Origin: Lantana camara
Taxonomy: Eukaryota > Streptophyta > Magnoliopsida > Lamiales > Verbenaceae
Assembly (NCBI GenBank): GCA_037501455.1
Contig: CM074861.1
Coordinates: forward strand, 33,992,001-34,056,000
DNA: 64,000 bases
Reading direction: 5' to 3'
The notes beneath the pieces were generated by a model that was given only the letters and a program-made list of their open reading frames with translations, ran no database searches and was not told where the DNA came from. The translations under genes were made by a program, and so were the position numbers. Numbering within the stretch: the first letter of the stretch is position 1; each line of letters opens with the position of its first letter. Positions 34,416 to 44,311 of the stretch are shown in pieces.

Positions 34416-37058
34416 TGTAACGCCCCGGTTTTTATTTATTAATATCTTATGTCTAAAACAATTTTATAAATTATATTTTACAATACTTTCATGAGATTTT
34501 ATCAATTTATATCAAATTGAGAATTCCTTTCAAGACTTGAAAATATTTATTTCGTAAAATAATTACCGAAAATGATTTAATTGTCAAACTTGGCCTATAT
34601 GTTCATTCTTTTAAATTTCGGGACCAAATTGCATAACATTTTCAAGGACTCAATTGATCAATTCCCAAAGCTTTCCATCCCTAGTTGCTTGACTTAAAGA
34701 GTTGAGGGACTAAAGTGCAATTTATACATTTCACTTAAATCAAGGATGGTGATTCACGTACATAGCTTCCCCAAGCTTCTTCAATCATTTTATCCCAAAA
34801 ATCACCAACATATCCATCTTTCTTGCTTTCGGTTCTTTAAGTAGAAAGGGGAAGAAGAGATTTTATCATCACCATCAAGTTTGCTCAAGAAGCTCCAAGC
34901 TTTTAAGCTCTAAATCATCCATCTTCATCTTCTTCATCCATTTCTTTCATTCCAAGGTTGGTTGTGCACGAATTGATGATCTTGAGCATATTTGGATTGA
35001 GCTAGGGTGTGAGAATTGCATGCTAGATGAACTCTTGTGGTGCAAAGCATGATTGAATGATCATATCTTGACTTATGGCATGATTAATTCATGAGATTCT
35101 TGAATAATTGGCATGAATGATCAAGTTTGAACATGATCATGAAACTTTGGTTACTTGATGAATTGCCTTAGTTTATGTGTTTAAATGTTATATTATAACC
35201 TTTTGAGTACCTATGCATCTTATTTCTAGAGAATCATGACTTGGTTGATTGAAAATGGAATTTTGGTTGCCTTGTTGATCATTCCCATAGCCATGCTCTG
35301 TTTCCCCTGTTTTTCCAGTTTCAGAAACTGGGAACGACCGTTCCCAGCCTCAAGGCATTGTGGGAACGGGCGTCTCCACCTTTTCAAATGAATTACGCGG
35401 CCGAGCATTGGAACGGTCGTTCCCGTTTTGGCCTTGCGCCGGAAGGGCCGTTCCCAGCTAAGGCGCATTTCTAAAATTGAAATCGTTGGCGCGTTTTAGG
35501 GGCTCATGGGAACGACCGTTCCCATTTACAAAGGGAACCCGGAACGGCCGTTCCCACCTGAATTACAGAACAAAATATTCTGCATAAAATTACGAAAATA
35601 GCCCCTCGATCCAATGACTTCCTCGACCCCGAATTGCTTCTATATGATCTCATATGTACTGAAACAACATGTTTTCATGCCACATTGTGATTTGCATGTC
35701 ATCTCGTTGCATTTTGGCCGTTCGTCATATTTGGTCTATTTAGGGTCAAGTCTCACGTGTACACGTCTGTTTTGCACAGACCAGCTTCGTAGGGACGAGG
35801 AGCAAGCCCCGTAGGCCGTGCCTACTTGTCTTTCGTCGGTAAAGGTGAGGTTTAATTGTTAGGTATATAGAACCCATCTATCCTTTATGTGCTATTTCGG
35901 CCAAAAAGGTATTTATAATTATAATCTCTATAAATCATTGATCATTTCAAGTCATGTTCAAGCAAGCAAGCAAGCCATGTATTTGATTCGTGCATGTTTA
36001 GGCGAGTAGCATGACGGTTACGTTTGGGCCCGAGGGTAGTGACTAGAGCCAACCGGGAAAGCGAGGGCTGACGGGCAACTCTGGCGCTATCCTCACCATG
36101 TTTGGGGTCACCCCTGAATCCACTAGGAGGTTAGTGGAGGAAGGAGCTCCGGGCTTAGGGATTCATGTACCCTCTGCTCAACGAGATTGGATGTTGGGGC
36201 CTTGCAATCCCTTCATCAAACCGGAGGAAGAAGGAGACTGGGGACGAGTCCGGCACCACGGATGCGCCTCGGGTTATTGCATGATTTCCATTTCATGAAC
36301 GTGTTATATGATTACACTTTCGCACGATTGCACGATAAGTAAATTGCATGATCACCTATTTATTAATAATCCAGCAAGCATGTACATGTTCATTTGGAGT
36401 CCGGTTGGAGACCGCCCTTACTCGCCGGGGCCATGTATTGATTGATTGCATGAAAATGAATAAGTATTTAATATTGACAGTTGTATTCTCGGGCGAAGGG
36501 TACTTTATTCTCGAACTTATATCTATCTTTTGTAAACCTTTACCCGAGAGTATAGCTTGCATGTTAACTGCGCATATATATGCATTGCCCCTCACTCAGT
36601 CTTCGGTAGACTGATACTTCACTTTTCAGGTACTTGAGAGCCGGTCGTGCTAGGCGGGAGTCTGGTCCAGTCTTGCATTGTCACGAGTCTAGCAGTGTAC
36701 CATCATGTATATATTTTGCTACTTCTCATGTTATGTCCGTTATTATCACATTCTGAATACTTGATCATGTATAGGTATATAAGAGATGAAAATGTATTGA
36801 TATCTGATGGTATCTATTAATAGCTATATCGTTGAGGTGAATATGGTACCTATACGTATCTATGAATTAATGCTTCCGCTTTTAACTTTTATATGTCTTG
36901 GTTGTGTATTGCTTTGGGGTTTAGTCCCGCCTAGCTAGTCTTTTCTTTTATTGTCACCCGTTCGCTATAGGTTAGTTCATGTATGGATTGTCCATTTCGT
37001 ATGTGGATTGGCCTATAGTGCGGGGGTGTAGTATCTCTACGTGTTAAGGGGTGCTACA
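34416..37058 (+). mobile_element. Solo LTR of a Ty3/Gypsy element inside Athila leader
   Basis: A 2643-bp TG...CA unit, TGTAACGCCCCGG to GGGGTGCTACA, with exact TSD CCATT (34411-34415 and 37059-37063). The near-3' text CCGCCTAGCTAGTC and GGATTGTCCATTTCGT is the plus-strand counterpart of the minus-oriented Tekay LTR ends in this window. It carries a palindrome cluster of its own type (35328-35555). No pol, primer site or polypurine tract: a solo LTR. Small ORFs in it have no recognisable domains. Confidence 0.9.
35328..35555. repeat. Palindrome cluster (GGGAACGRCCGTTCCC type)
   Basis: Members: CTGGGAACGACCGTTCCCAG (35328-35347), GGGAACGGGCGTCTCC (35362-35377), GGAACGGTCGTTCCC (35410-35424), GGAAGGGCCGTTCCC (35441-35455), GGGAACGACCGTTCCC (35508-35523) and GGAACGGCCGTTCCC (35541-35555). 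Both arms are conserved while the centre varies. It lies about 0.9-1.1 kb into the LTR. Confidence 0.85.
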
Positions 37059-37144
37059 CCATTACTTTACTTTGTGTTCATTATCTTTTATCACTATGGA
37101 ATTGGACTGAGGATTTCTTTTTCCTTTGTGCAGGTTTACGTTGC

Positions 37145-38139
37145 ATGCGAAGATCTCAAGATCTGGAATTAGTACCATACTATCCGAAGATCGAGAGAAC
37201 ACTGAGTGCTATTAGGAGGAAGTGTAAAAAGGATAAGAAACCGACTACCATACCGATGGCTAACCCACCTCAAGATCCACCACCACGGGCTATAAGAGAT
37301 TATAATGTGCCGCAGGCTGGAGCGATTCATACTGCAGCCCGTCCCCTGATCGCAACAAACAATTTTGAGATCAAACCAGCTATCATCAATCTGTTACACA
37401 ACAATCCATTTTCAGGATTACCACTAGAGGATCCGACATCACATCTTGAGTATTTTTCGAGGTGTGTGATACCTTTAAGATCCACAATGTCACTACTGAT
37501 GCTATCCGAGTCAGGCTTTTTCCCTTCTCGCTGAGGGAACGAGCTAAAGCATGGTTAAGTACCATCCCAAACGAATCTTTTCAGACTTGGGCAGCAGTAT
37601 CTCAGGTTTTCTTAGCCAAGTTCTTCCCACTTAGCAAAACCAAGAAGTACAGGAATGATATTCAAGGTTTCAGATAGTTGGACAGAGAGTCTTTCTATGA
37701 AGCTTGGGAGAGATTCAATGATTTGCAGAAGAATTGTCCATATCATGAGATTCCCGGTTGGTTATTAATTCAGACATTCTATAATGGGATGTCCCCTACT
37801 TTTAGAGGAACGATGGATGTCGCAGCTGACGGAGCTTTCTTGTCAAAATCTGAAGCCGTCGCTACTGAGTTGTTAGATAATATGTCACAAAACGATGTAT
37901 TTGTGCATGAGAGGAGCCATTCGCAACCAGCCAAGGTGCAAGTAGGAGTATTAGAGTTAGATGGCCTAACCGACATCAATGCCAAATTTGAGGCCCTCAA
38001 CAAGAAATTGGATCAACTTTCTATCAATGCAGTTGGGATACCACCCCAACCAGTTCAGGTATCTTGTGAAATCTATAGTGGTCCACATGCGTTTAATATG
38101 TGTCCTCATAGCAATGTAAGAGAACAGGTGCAAGAGTAG
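37145..38139 (+). pseudogene. Athila gag
   Basis: Starts at ATG 37145 (MRRSQDLELVPYYPKIERT). The capsid-like part reads IKPAIINLLHNNPFSGLPLEDP (37369-37434), then shifts frame near 37480-37530 to VRLFPFSLRERAKAWLSTIP. It continues with DRESFYEAWERFNDLQKNCP (37681-37740) after a TAG. The end has CEIYSGPHAFNMC (about 38065-38105), a CCHC knuckle with its second Cys replaced by Tyr. The frame stops again at 38137 (TAG where CAG Gln is expected before VNYANN). These retrotransposon gag proteins form the particle and bind RNA. This copy is broken. Confidence 0.85.
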
Positions 38140-39054
38140 GTGAATTATGCAAACAACTCCAAACCAGCAAATGATCCCTACTCAAACACCTACAATCCAG
38201 GATGGAAGAGCAACCCTCACTTTTCTTGGATGAAGGAAGAGTTCCCTTCAGAGCCAAAGGTGAATGTGGAAACTGAGTCATATGTGCCACCAATTTCTTC
38301 TCGCCAACTATTTCAGAAGCAGGAGTTAGAGAAAGGATTGGTTTTAAGTAAAGGGAAGTCTAAAGACTTCACCACTGTTGCACATACTAAGGAATGTAGT
38401 GCCATTATTCAGCACAAGTTTCCCCCGAAACTTAAAGATCCAGGGAGTTTTTCAATTCCTCTAACTATTGGTTCTTTGCAATTTCATAATGTTTTATGTG
38501 ATTTAGGAGCTACTGTGAGTTTAATCCCTTTATATACTTGCAGGAAGTTAGGAGTAAAAGAGCTCAAACCAACTAATATGATACTCCAACTAGTTGACAG
38601 ATCAGTGAAATATCATTAAGGAATTCTTGAGGATGTGTTGGTAAAAGTTGGGGAATTCTACATTCCTACAGATTTTGTAGTTCTTGATGTTGAGAGCGAT
38701 GATAGGATGCCATTGATCCTTGGAAAACCTTTTCTAGCCATGGCAGGAGCAGATATTGATGTTCAGAATGGACGCCTCACGTTCAAAATAAGAGATGAAA
38801 GCTTAGAGTTTAGGAATTTTGGTTCCATACCACCACCACTGATTCGGGATAAATGTTGCATGATCAAGGTGATAAGTGAAACCTCGAACGGAGTGGTATT
38901 ATTTTTGGAGAAAAGTAATGCAGTTGACTGGGGAGGAGAACCGAAGTCCCGAAATTCAAGAGGAGAGGATGTTTTGAAATTAAACACTTGGAGTTCAAGC
39001 CCCGGTGTTGTGAGTAGCAAGAACGAGGTCACTCCATGTGATTCGTCAAGCTAA
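38140..39054 (+). pseudogene. Athila protease region
   Basis: Same frame as the end of gag. A spacer is followed by FPPKLKDPGSFSIPLTIG and the active site CDLGATVSLIP (about 38500-38530), the DLGA form usual for Athila. After a TAA at 38617 (probably from CAA) it continues as GILEDVLVKVGEFYIPTDFV, DDRMPLILGKPFL and FKIRDESLEF (38635-38820). The frame ends at 39052 with no transition to RT, so pol is truncated after the protease. Confidence 0.87.
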
Positions 39055-40264
39055 CGACTATAACTTAGAACTAATCCCTCTCTCTTGTTTCTTTTCTTTT
39101 TCGTTCCTTTCGTTCGCCTCATTTTTCTCGTCAACTTAAGTTCTCTCTCTCTCTTTTGCAGATTAAGTAAGGTATTGTCAGAATATAGAGGCAAGGACCG
39201 TGATTTGTGCTTTATTGTCGGCATTAAGGTCCATTTTTGTTGTGTGTGAGCATGTGTGCGCATGAATGAATTTGCTTTTGAGGAGAATGAATTGTTGTGA
39301 TATGTTGCAATATGTGCTTTGAGATATTTGTGTGTTACGAGATTGGTGCACTATGGTTTGATTAAAAATTTTGGGTTAACTTGTGTGAATTAACATGATT
39401 AAGCACCGTCCCAGTTAGCTTTTGGGTAAAGTTGAGTTTTGTGCTAAAACGTGAGTAATGGGCGTTACCCCCTTCTATGTCTTTTTCGTTAACGCCCGTT
39501 AATGGAGTCAGGCGTCTCAAGAACTATTGGTAACGGGTGTTACACCTCTTCAGTTCAATTTGGGTAACGCCCGTTAACGGGTACAGGCAAAGTAGGACAG
39601 TAGGAGTAACAGACATTACTCCTGATAGGCATAATTTAGGTAACGCCCGTTAACGGTCCCGAAATCGAGTTTTAATTTTAAAAGAGGAAGACTTGTGTTT
39701 GAAGTTTAAATCCTAATTCTTCTCAACTTAGGTCTTACCCCACCATAACCCATATATTTGGCCTGCCCTCTCTTCTTTTCTCACATAACACAATCTCTTA
39801 GAAGAGAAGCAAGAAATTCTTCCTCTCCAAGGCATCACCACCATCATACTTACCCCTCCCTCTTGTGAATTGGTAAGTAATTCCTCTCTCTAAGCTTGAT
39901 GTTAGAATGAATTCTTTCGATCTAAGGTGAATTTTGGGCTAGAATTGTTGAATTTGGAGAATTTTTGTATACTAGAACTAGGTTTAATGATTTGTAGTGA
40001 GTTCATCTTGAATTGAGTGAATTTTGGAAGAACCCTAGTCTCTGGCTAGCCTTTGAATTTCAATTGGGGAATTGATTTTGGAGAATTTTTGGACTGGAGT
40101 CATAATATTAGAGCCTTGTTGATTTGAATTGGGTAGATTAAAGAATCTTGATCAAAACTCAAACCCTAGGTTAGTGCATACCAGATGTTCGATAAATTGT
40201 CTGAATGAATCATGATTGATTTTTATGTGCTTTTCCCTTGTCTTATATGAATAATATAGGTACT
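39055..40264 (+). promoter_or_regulatory. Palindrome array, TATA-like box and leader intron upstream of the Athila 3' ORF
   Basis: No RT or integrase. 39455-39653 has six palindromes of the same type as the LTR: GTAATGGGCGTTAC (39455), GTTAACGCCCGTTAA (39488), GTAACGGGTGTTAC (39530), GTAACGCCCGTTAAC (39564), AGTAACAGACATTACT (39605) and GTAACGCCCGTTAACGG (39640). About 100 bp on is TATATTT (39753-39759), then a C/T-rich leader. A good donor (TTG|GTAAGTAA, 39873) and acceptor (ATATAG|G, ending 40259) would remove a 387-nt intron just before ATG 40265. This looks like an internal promoter with a spliced leader. Confidence 0.5.
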
Positions 40265-41505
40265 ATGGGTCGCACTAAGCGCTCTAGAGTTCCTGAGCCC
40301 TTCACTACTTCATCCTGATTGGAGCATCAACCATTGGAATCAGTCAATATAACGGTGAATGCTATGGGCAATCCTTTTCAAAGGAATTTGACAAGGAACA
40401 TTGTGTCTACTAGGTTCTTCAAGGACATGTGGATGGAGAAGTTTGAGCCTTGGGAAGAAGTGAAAAGATTGTTTGACAACATCGGTTGGTTACCTTTCCT
40501 TACTTGGAAGGATTTGACGTATGCTGAGATGATGGCCGCTTTCTTCACCACAATGAACTCCAACCCGGTGGACAACACATTGACTTTTACTCTAGATGAC
40601 ATGGAAACTCGAGCATGGAATGCGAGCCGAATAAGGGAGATTTTTCGTTTTCCTGCTAATGCCACTACTTCTTTGCCTAAATGGGGTGATGCTCAGAGAG
40701 AGGTGGTATGGAGATCCTTCCCGTTGCTAGAGGGTGTTCCTAATTATCCCCCCCAGAATACACAGGATAGCTATCTTGATTCATTGGCGTGGGTGATAGT
40801 TCATAAGATTTTGGCCACGGGATTTTGTGCTCTATATGGAAAAGATAGCCACATTAATGAGACTGAGCTGGGAATAATGTACATGATGAAGTAAGGCATC
40901 AAGTTTGATGGAATGACTGAATTCCTTTGGAAGCTTCAGGAGATTGCTGGGAGTGTTACTGATACGATAGCCCATGGCGCGTTTGTCATATGTTTGCTCG
41001 AGAGATGCATTGGAGGCCTAGGGGATCGTTGCCCATTGATTTTGGTTATGATCGTGGTCCACAATACTTGGAGACTGTAGGCTTGGCTATTGCTTGGGAG
41101 AGTGGACAACTCAAGGAGTGTATTTTGCCATGGTGGCCAATTCGGGATAGAGATCGGCTCTGGCAGATGTATAACTGGGGTCAGGCCCGTTTTGATGAGC
41201 TTTCAGTGACGTAGAAGGACCTTTTAGCTCGGATTCCGGATAGGCCGGATGACGAGTTTGGGATCTTCCGCAGTGCTGCGCCGGTTGTTGATGAGGCTAA
41301 TGATGAAAACTCGGTTACTGTGAGAGGCCTGCGTATAGAGTTGGCAGGATTAAGGGCTGATTTGACCACCGTGATCGCGAGAGTTGAGGATCTAGCATAT
41401 TATGTGGATGAGCGGTTTGATGCGTGGGAGGTTCAGTTGGAGGTGAAGTTTGAAGGGTTCTGTGCTCGTGTTGATCAGTATTTTGGAGGACCCCCATCGC
41501 CTTGA
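40265..41505 (+). pseudogene. Athila-type 3' ORF (ATHILA ORF-1-like protein)
   Basis: Starts MGRTKRSRVPEPF at 40265, five bases after the predicted leader intron. A TGA at 40316 interrupts it. The next stretch has STRFFKDMWMEKF, GWLPFLTWKDLTYAEMMAAFF and LTFTLDDMETRAWNASRIRE, then a TAA at 40892. A frameshift near 40980 leads to DFGYDRGPQYLETVGLAIAW and a TAG at 41212, then a C-terminal heptad-like segment (LRIELAGLRADLTTVIARVEDL). Such proteins occur 3' of pol in Athila elements; function unknown. No signal peptide or membrane helix is obvious. Resemblance to ATHILA ORF-1 is from memory of the family style. Confidence 0.65.
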
Positions 41506-43032
41506 TGATGCTGTTTTTCTTTCCCCGTGTTTGCGTTTATTTTAGACATTCTATTTGGGCATGTTCTTATTGCCTTAATCAGATATTTTTGTTACACTTA
41601 GATCTTTACATATGTTGAACTCCGTGAATTTTGTTTATGCAACTGTGCGCTTATTTACGTGAATTTATAACTTGTGTGTTAATTGTTGAATGCATGTTGA
41701 TTATCAATTGCCTTGCACTTGATCCGTGTTTTCTAGCCACTTATTCAGGTTTTGGAAGCTTTGCTAGCACGTTGCCGGGTCTTCATGTAATCAGGGAGTT
41801 TTTCTAACTTTAATTCTTTCACTTGCATGAGGACATTGCAAAGTTAAGTGTGGGGGAGTTAGCAGTATAGAGTTTAGTTGAATATTTGCATGATAAGATG
41901 TTTGGGTACACTTGGGAGTTGTTAGAAATTGAGTAATTATGAAAATTTTGAAAATTTACCCCCATTTTGAACTTTTTCTTCGAAGTTTGATTGTTGAGCT
42001 TTTGCTAGAACGAGTTAGGCTATTTGAATTGAGGACATTTGCATGAGACTTGATGATTTAGTGTGTTAGTATACCCTTATATTTTGCGCACTTTTCGAAC
42101 GTGATAATGTACTTTGCTTAGAAAGGTGAATTGATGATCTCCGAATGAGTCTAAGATTTGATTAGGATGAATTTTAGTCCTATTGAGGCGAAATTTTGAG
42201 TTAATGAAAGATTAAGGAAGTGAAGTAGGCATTCGTTGTAGGAGGATATTAAGCCTTTAAAGTTTTAGCCGTGTTTCACTAAATAACGTAATCTCCTTGA
42301 CCCCACTGAGCCCAATTGTTGTGCAAAGATTTTTGTAGCCACATTATAAGCCTAATGCACAACAAAAATACCTACCTTGTTAATTTTTCACCAAGGCTTG
42401 CTCGTTTGATTTTATAGTAAATATCTATCTTGGGATCCCTTTTGATTATTCTTGTGGTTGAAATTGAGAGTTATATGTTGAAAGAAAAAAAAAAGAAAAA
42501 GAATGAGAAAAAGTGTTAAAAAGAAAAGATATGAAAGAAAAGAAAGAGCAAAAGAACAGAAAAGAAAAATTATGCAGTGTGAAATTGAGAGGTGGGATAC
42601 AACTGTCTAAGTGTGGGGGATTTGGTGTCAATGGAAAAAGAAGAGTGCCTAATGAGTATAAAGATTGAATGATGTAAGCTTGGTGAGTAGTCACTTGGTC
42701 CAAATTTCCATAACCTTACCCAAAGCCTACATTACAAGCTCGAAAGACCTACCGATCCCGAGTCTCGAGTTAACTCCATTAGTGGAGATAGGTGCGAAGA
42801 GCGTATTCCGAAGTTGATGAGTATAACTAAGGAGGAAATTGTGAATTTCTCATTCTAGTTGTTGTACATTGTTTTGTTCGAAATCACACACTACACAAGG
42901 GTATACTTCTCATACTATGTATGACGATCTTATGTGCATGAATACTTAATTTGAATTGCTAGACTTGTTTAGGTGATGGTTCGATGATTACTTTGAGGAT
43001 GAGGTTTGATGGGGATGTGTTTTCTTTATTTT
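41506..43032 (+). other. Athila 3' untranslated region
   Basis: No gene. It contains two copies of the phrase AAGTGTGGGGGA (41847 and 42608), usual downstream of the Athila ORF, and an A-rich/purine tract (42480-42570). The expected polypurine tract and the first ~180 bp of the 3' LTR are missing. The boundary at 43032/43033 (TTATTTT|GGAAGAACAAAG) looks like a deletion junction. Confidence 0.6.
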
Positions 43033-44272
43033 GGAAGAACAAAGAGGCTAACCCCCGTTAACAGACACAGGAGCAGCGTTTTTGGTGAATCAGAGGGGTA
43101 GCGCCCGTTACCCCTAGGCAGAAGGAAAGTGGTAATGCCTGTTACCACTTATAAAAGCATTATTGCGATTTCAAGGCAGTAACAGGTGTTAACGATAATT
43201 ACACTTGGATAGGTAACGCCCGTTACCTAGGACGGCGAGACAGAATTTAGGGTTGCTATTTAAGTGCATTTTGGAGTCTTTTTGGAGGAGTTCTTCTTCC
43301 TTTCATGACCTAACCTGAGGAGAGAAGTTTTGGAGTTTTGAAGAGTTGTTCAAAGAATTCCGAGAAGACAAAAGGATCGAGCTCTTTAACAATTTCGATT
43401 TTACGGTTTATTTACTGCTTTAATTTCTCAAACTAATTCTTTTAAGTTTGGTTTTAGTTAGTCTTAATGCTAGATTCGTTTTTCCATATTTTTACTGAAT
43501 GCTTATGAGTTTAATTTTGAGACTTTGTCTTTATTTGATGAACATGAATTCCTTTAATGAAATTTACTTTAGTTTTATGAGTTTTGCATTAATTATGAGT
43601 AGCTAAACCCCTAGGGCTAGGGGAGTGATGATGAATGTCTGATATGTGTTTGATATGGCACTTGAATGACTTGTGCTAATTCTTAGTATGAAAACTGGTT
43701 TGAATTGAATTGTGAAGGCCTGATCACCCTTAGCATAACCTAGAATTACTTGAGAATCGAGAGGTTAATAGTAATTGAGAAGGTTTTGATAACTAGTAGA
43801 TTGTATGAATGCAAAGAGATTTGGTTCTGGTCTATACAACAGTAAATCTTATTCTATTCCAAGCCGCTGGAATAGGAATTGCACTAGTCTTGGTCTTGTT
43901 GGTTTAATTAATACATTGATGATTGCGAGAGCAACGTTTAGCTTAATTAGATACACGGTTATACCTTGAGAGAGGATAATTCATATATAAGTGACTAGGT
44001 TGTAGAATTGCACTTGTCAAACAAGTATTGTATTGAATCATAAATGCATAAGTCATTGCTTCCCATGCCTATTTAGTCTACTGAGTTTAATCTGTGTTTA
44101 AGTCTGTTATTTGTGTTTTCTTAGAGTTAATTACTTCAATCTTATTCTAGTAGATAGAAATAACAACTTGAATTCGTTCGATCTTTAGATTAGAAATAGA
44201 TATTGAGTAGTGATTGATATCCCTTCCCTGTCGGTACGATCCTATTGTGCTACGCGTACACAACATACAACA
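43033..44272 (+). repeat. 3' LTR of the Athila element, 5'-truncated
   Basis: Matches 33061-34337 of the 5' LTR from GGAAGAACAAAGAGG onward, including the palindrome array (about 43048-43226) and the TATA-like box. Near the end it diverges after CTACGCGTACA and ends CATACAACA, with about 60 bp missing relative to the 5' LTR. It is followed by CATAA. Confidence 0.85.
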
Positions 44273-44277
44273 CATAA

Positions 44278-44306
44278 CTGGATTGCCGAGAAGACGAGGT
44301 GTCACA
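44278..44306 (-). mobile_element. Solo Tekay-type LTR, part 3 (LTR start)
   Basis: Minus-strand TGTGACACCTCGTCTTCTCG is the start of the outermost LTR, aligning with TGTAACACTCCGTATTCTCG at 57636. TSD CTAAA follows at 44307-44311. Too short to recognise alone; supported by the TSD and register. Confidence 0.8.
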
Positions 44307-44311
44307 CTAAA

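Larger units (their letters stand above)
32880..44272 (+). mobile_element. Athila-type Ty3/Gypsy retrotransposon lacking RT and integrase
   Basis: An 11.4-kb unit in plus orientation, flanked by CATAC (32875-32879) and CATAA (44273-44277), one mismatch. Order: 5' LTR, Asp-tRNA-type primer site, solo LTR insertion, gag, protease, a segment with palindromes and an intron, an Athila 3' ORF, a purine-rich region, and a 5'-truncated 3' LTR. No RT, RNase H or integrase sequence is visible between 39055 and 40264, so it is non-autonomous. Removing it joins the outer solo LTR in register with the copy at 57636. Confidence 0.87.
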
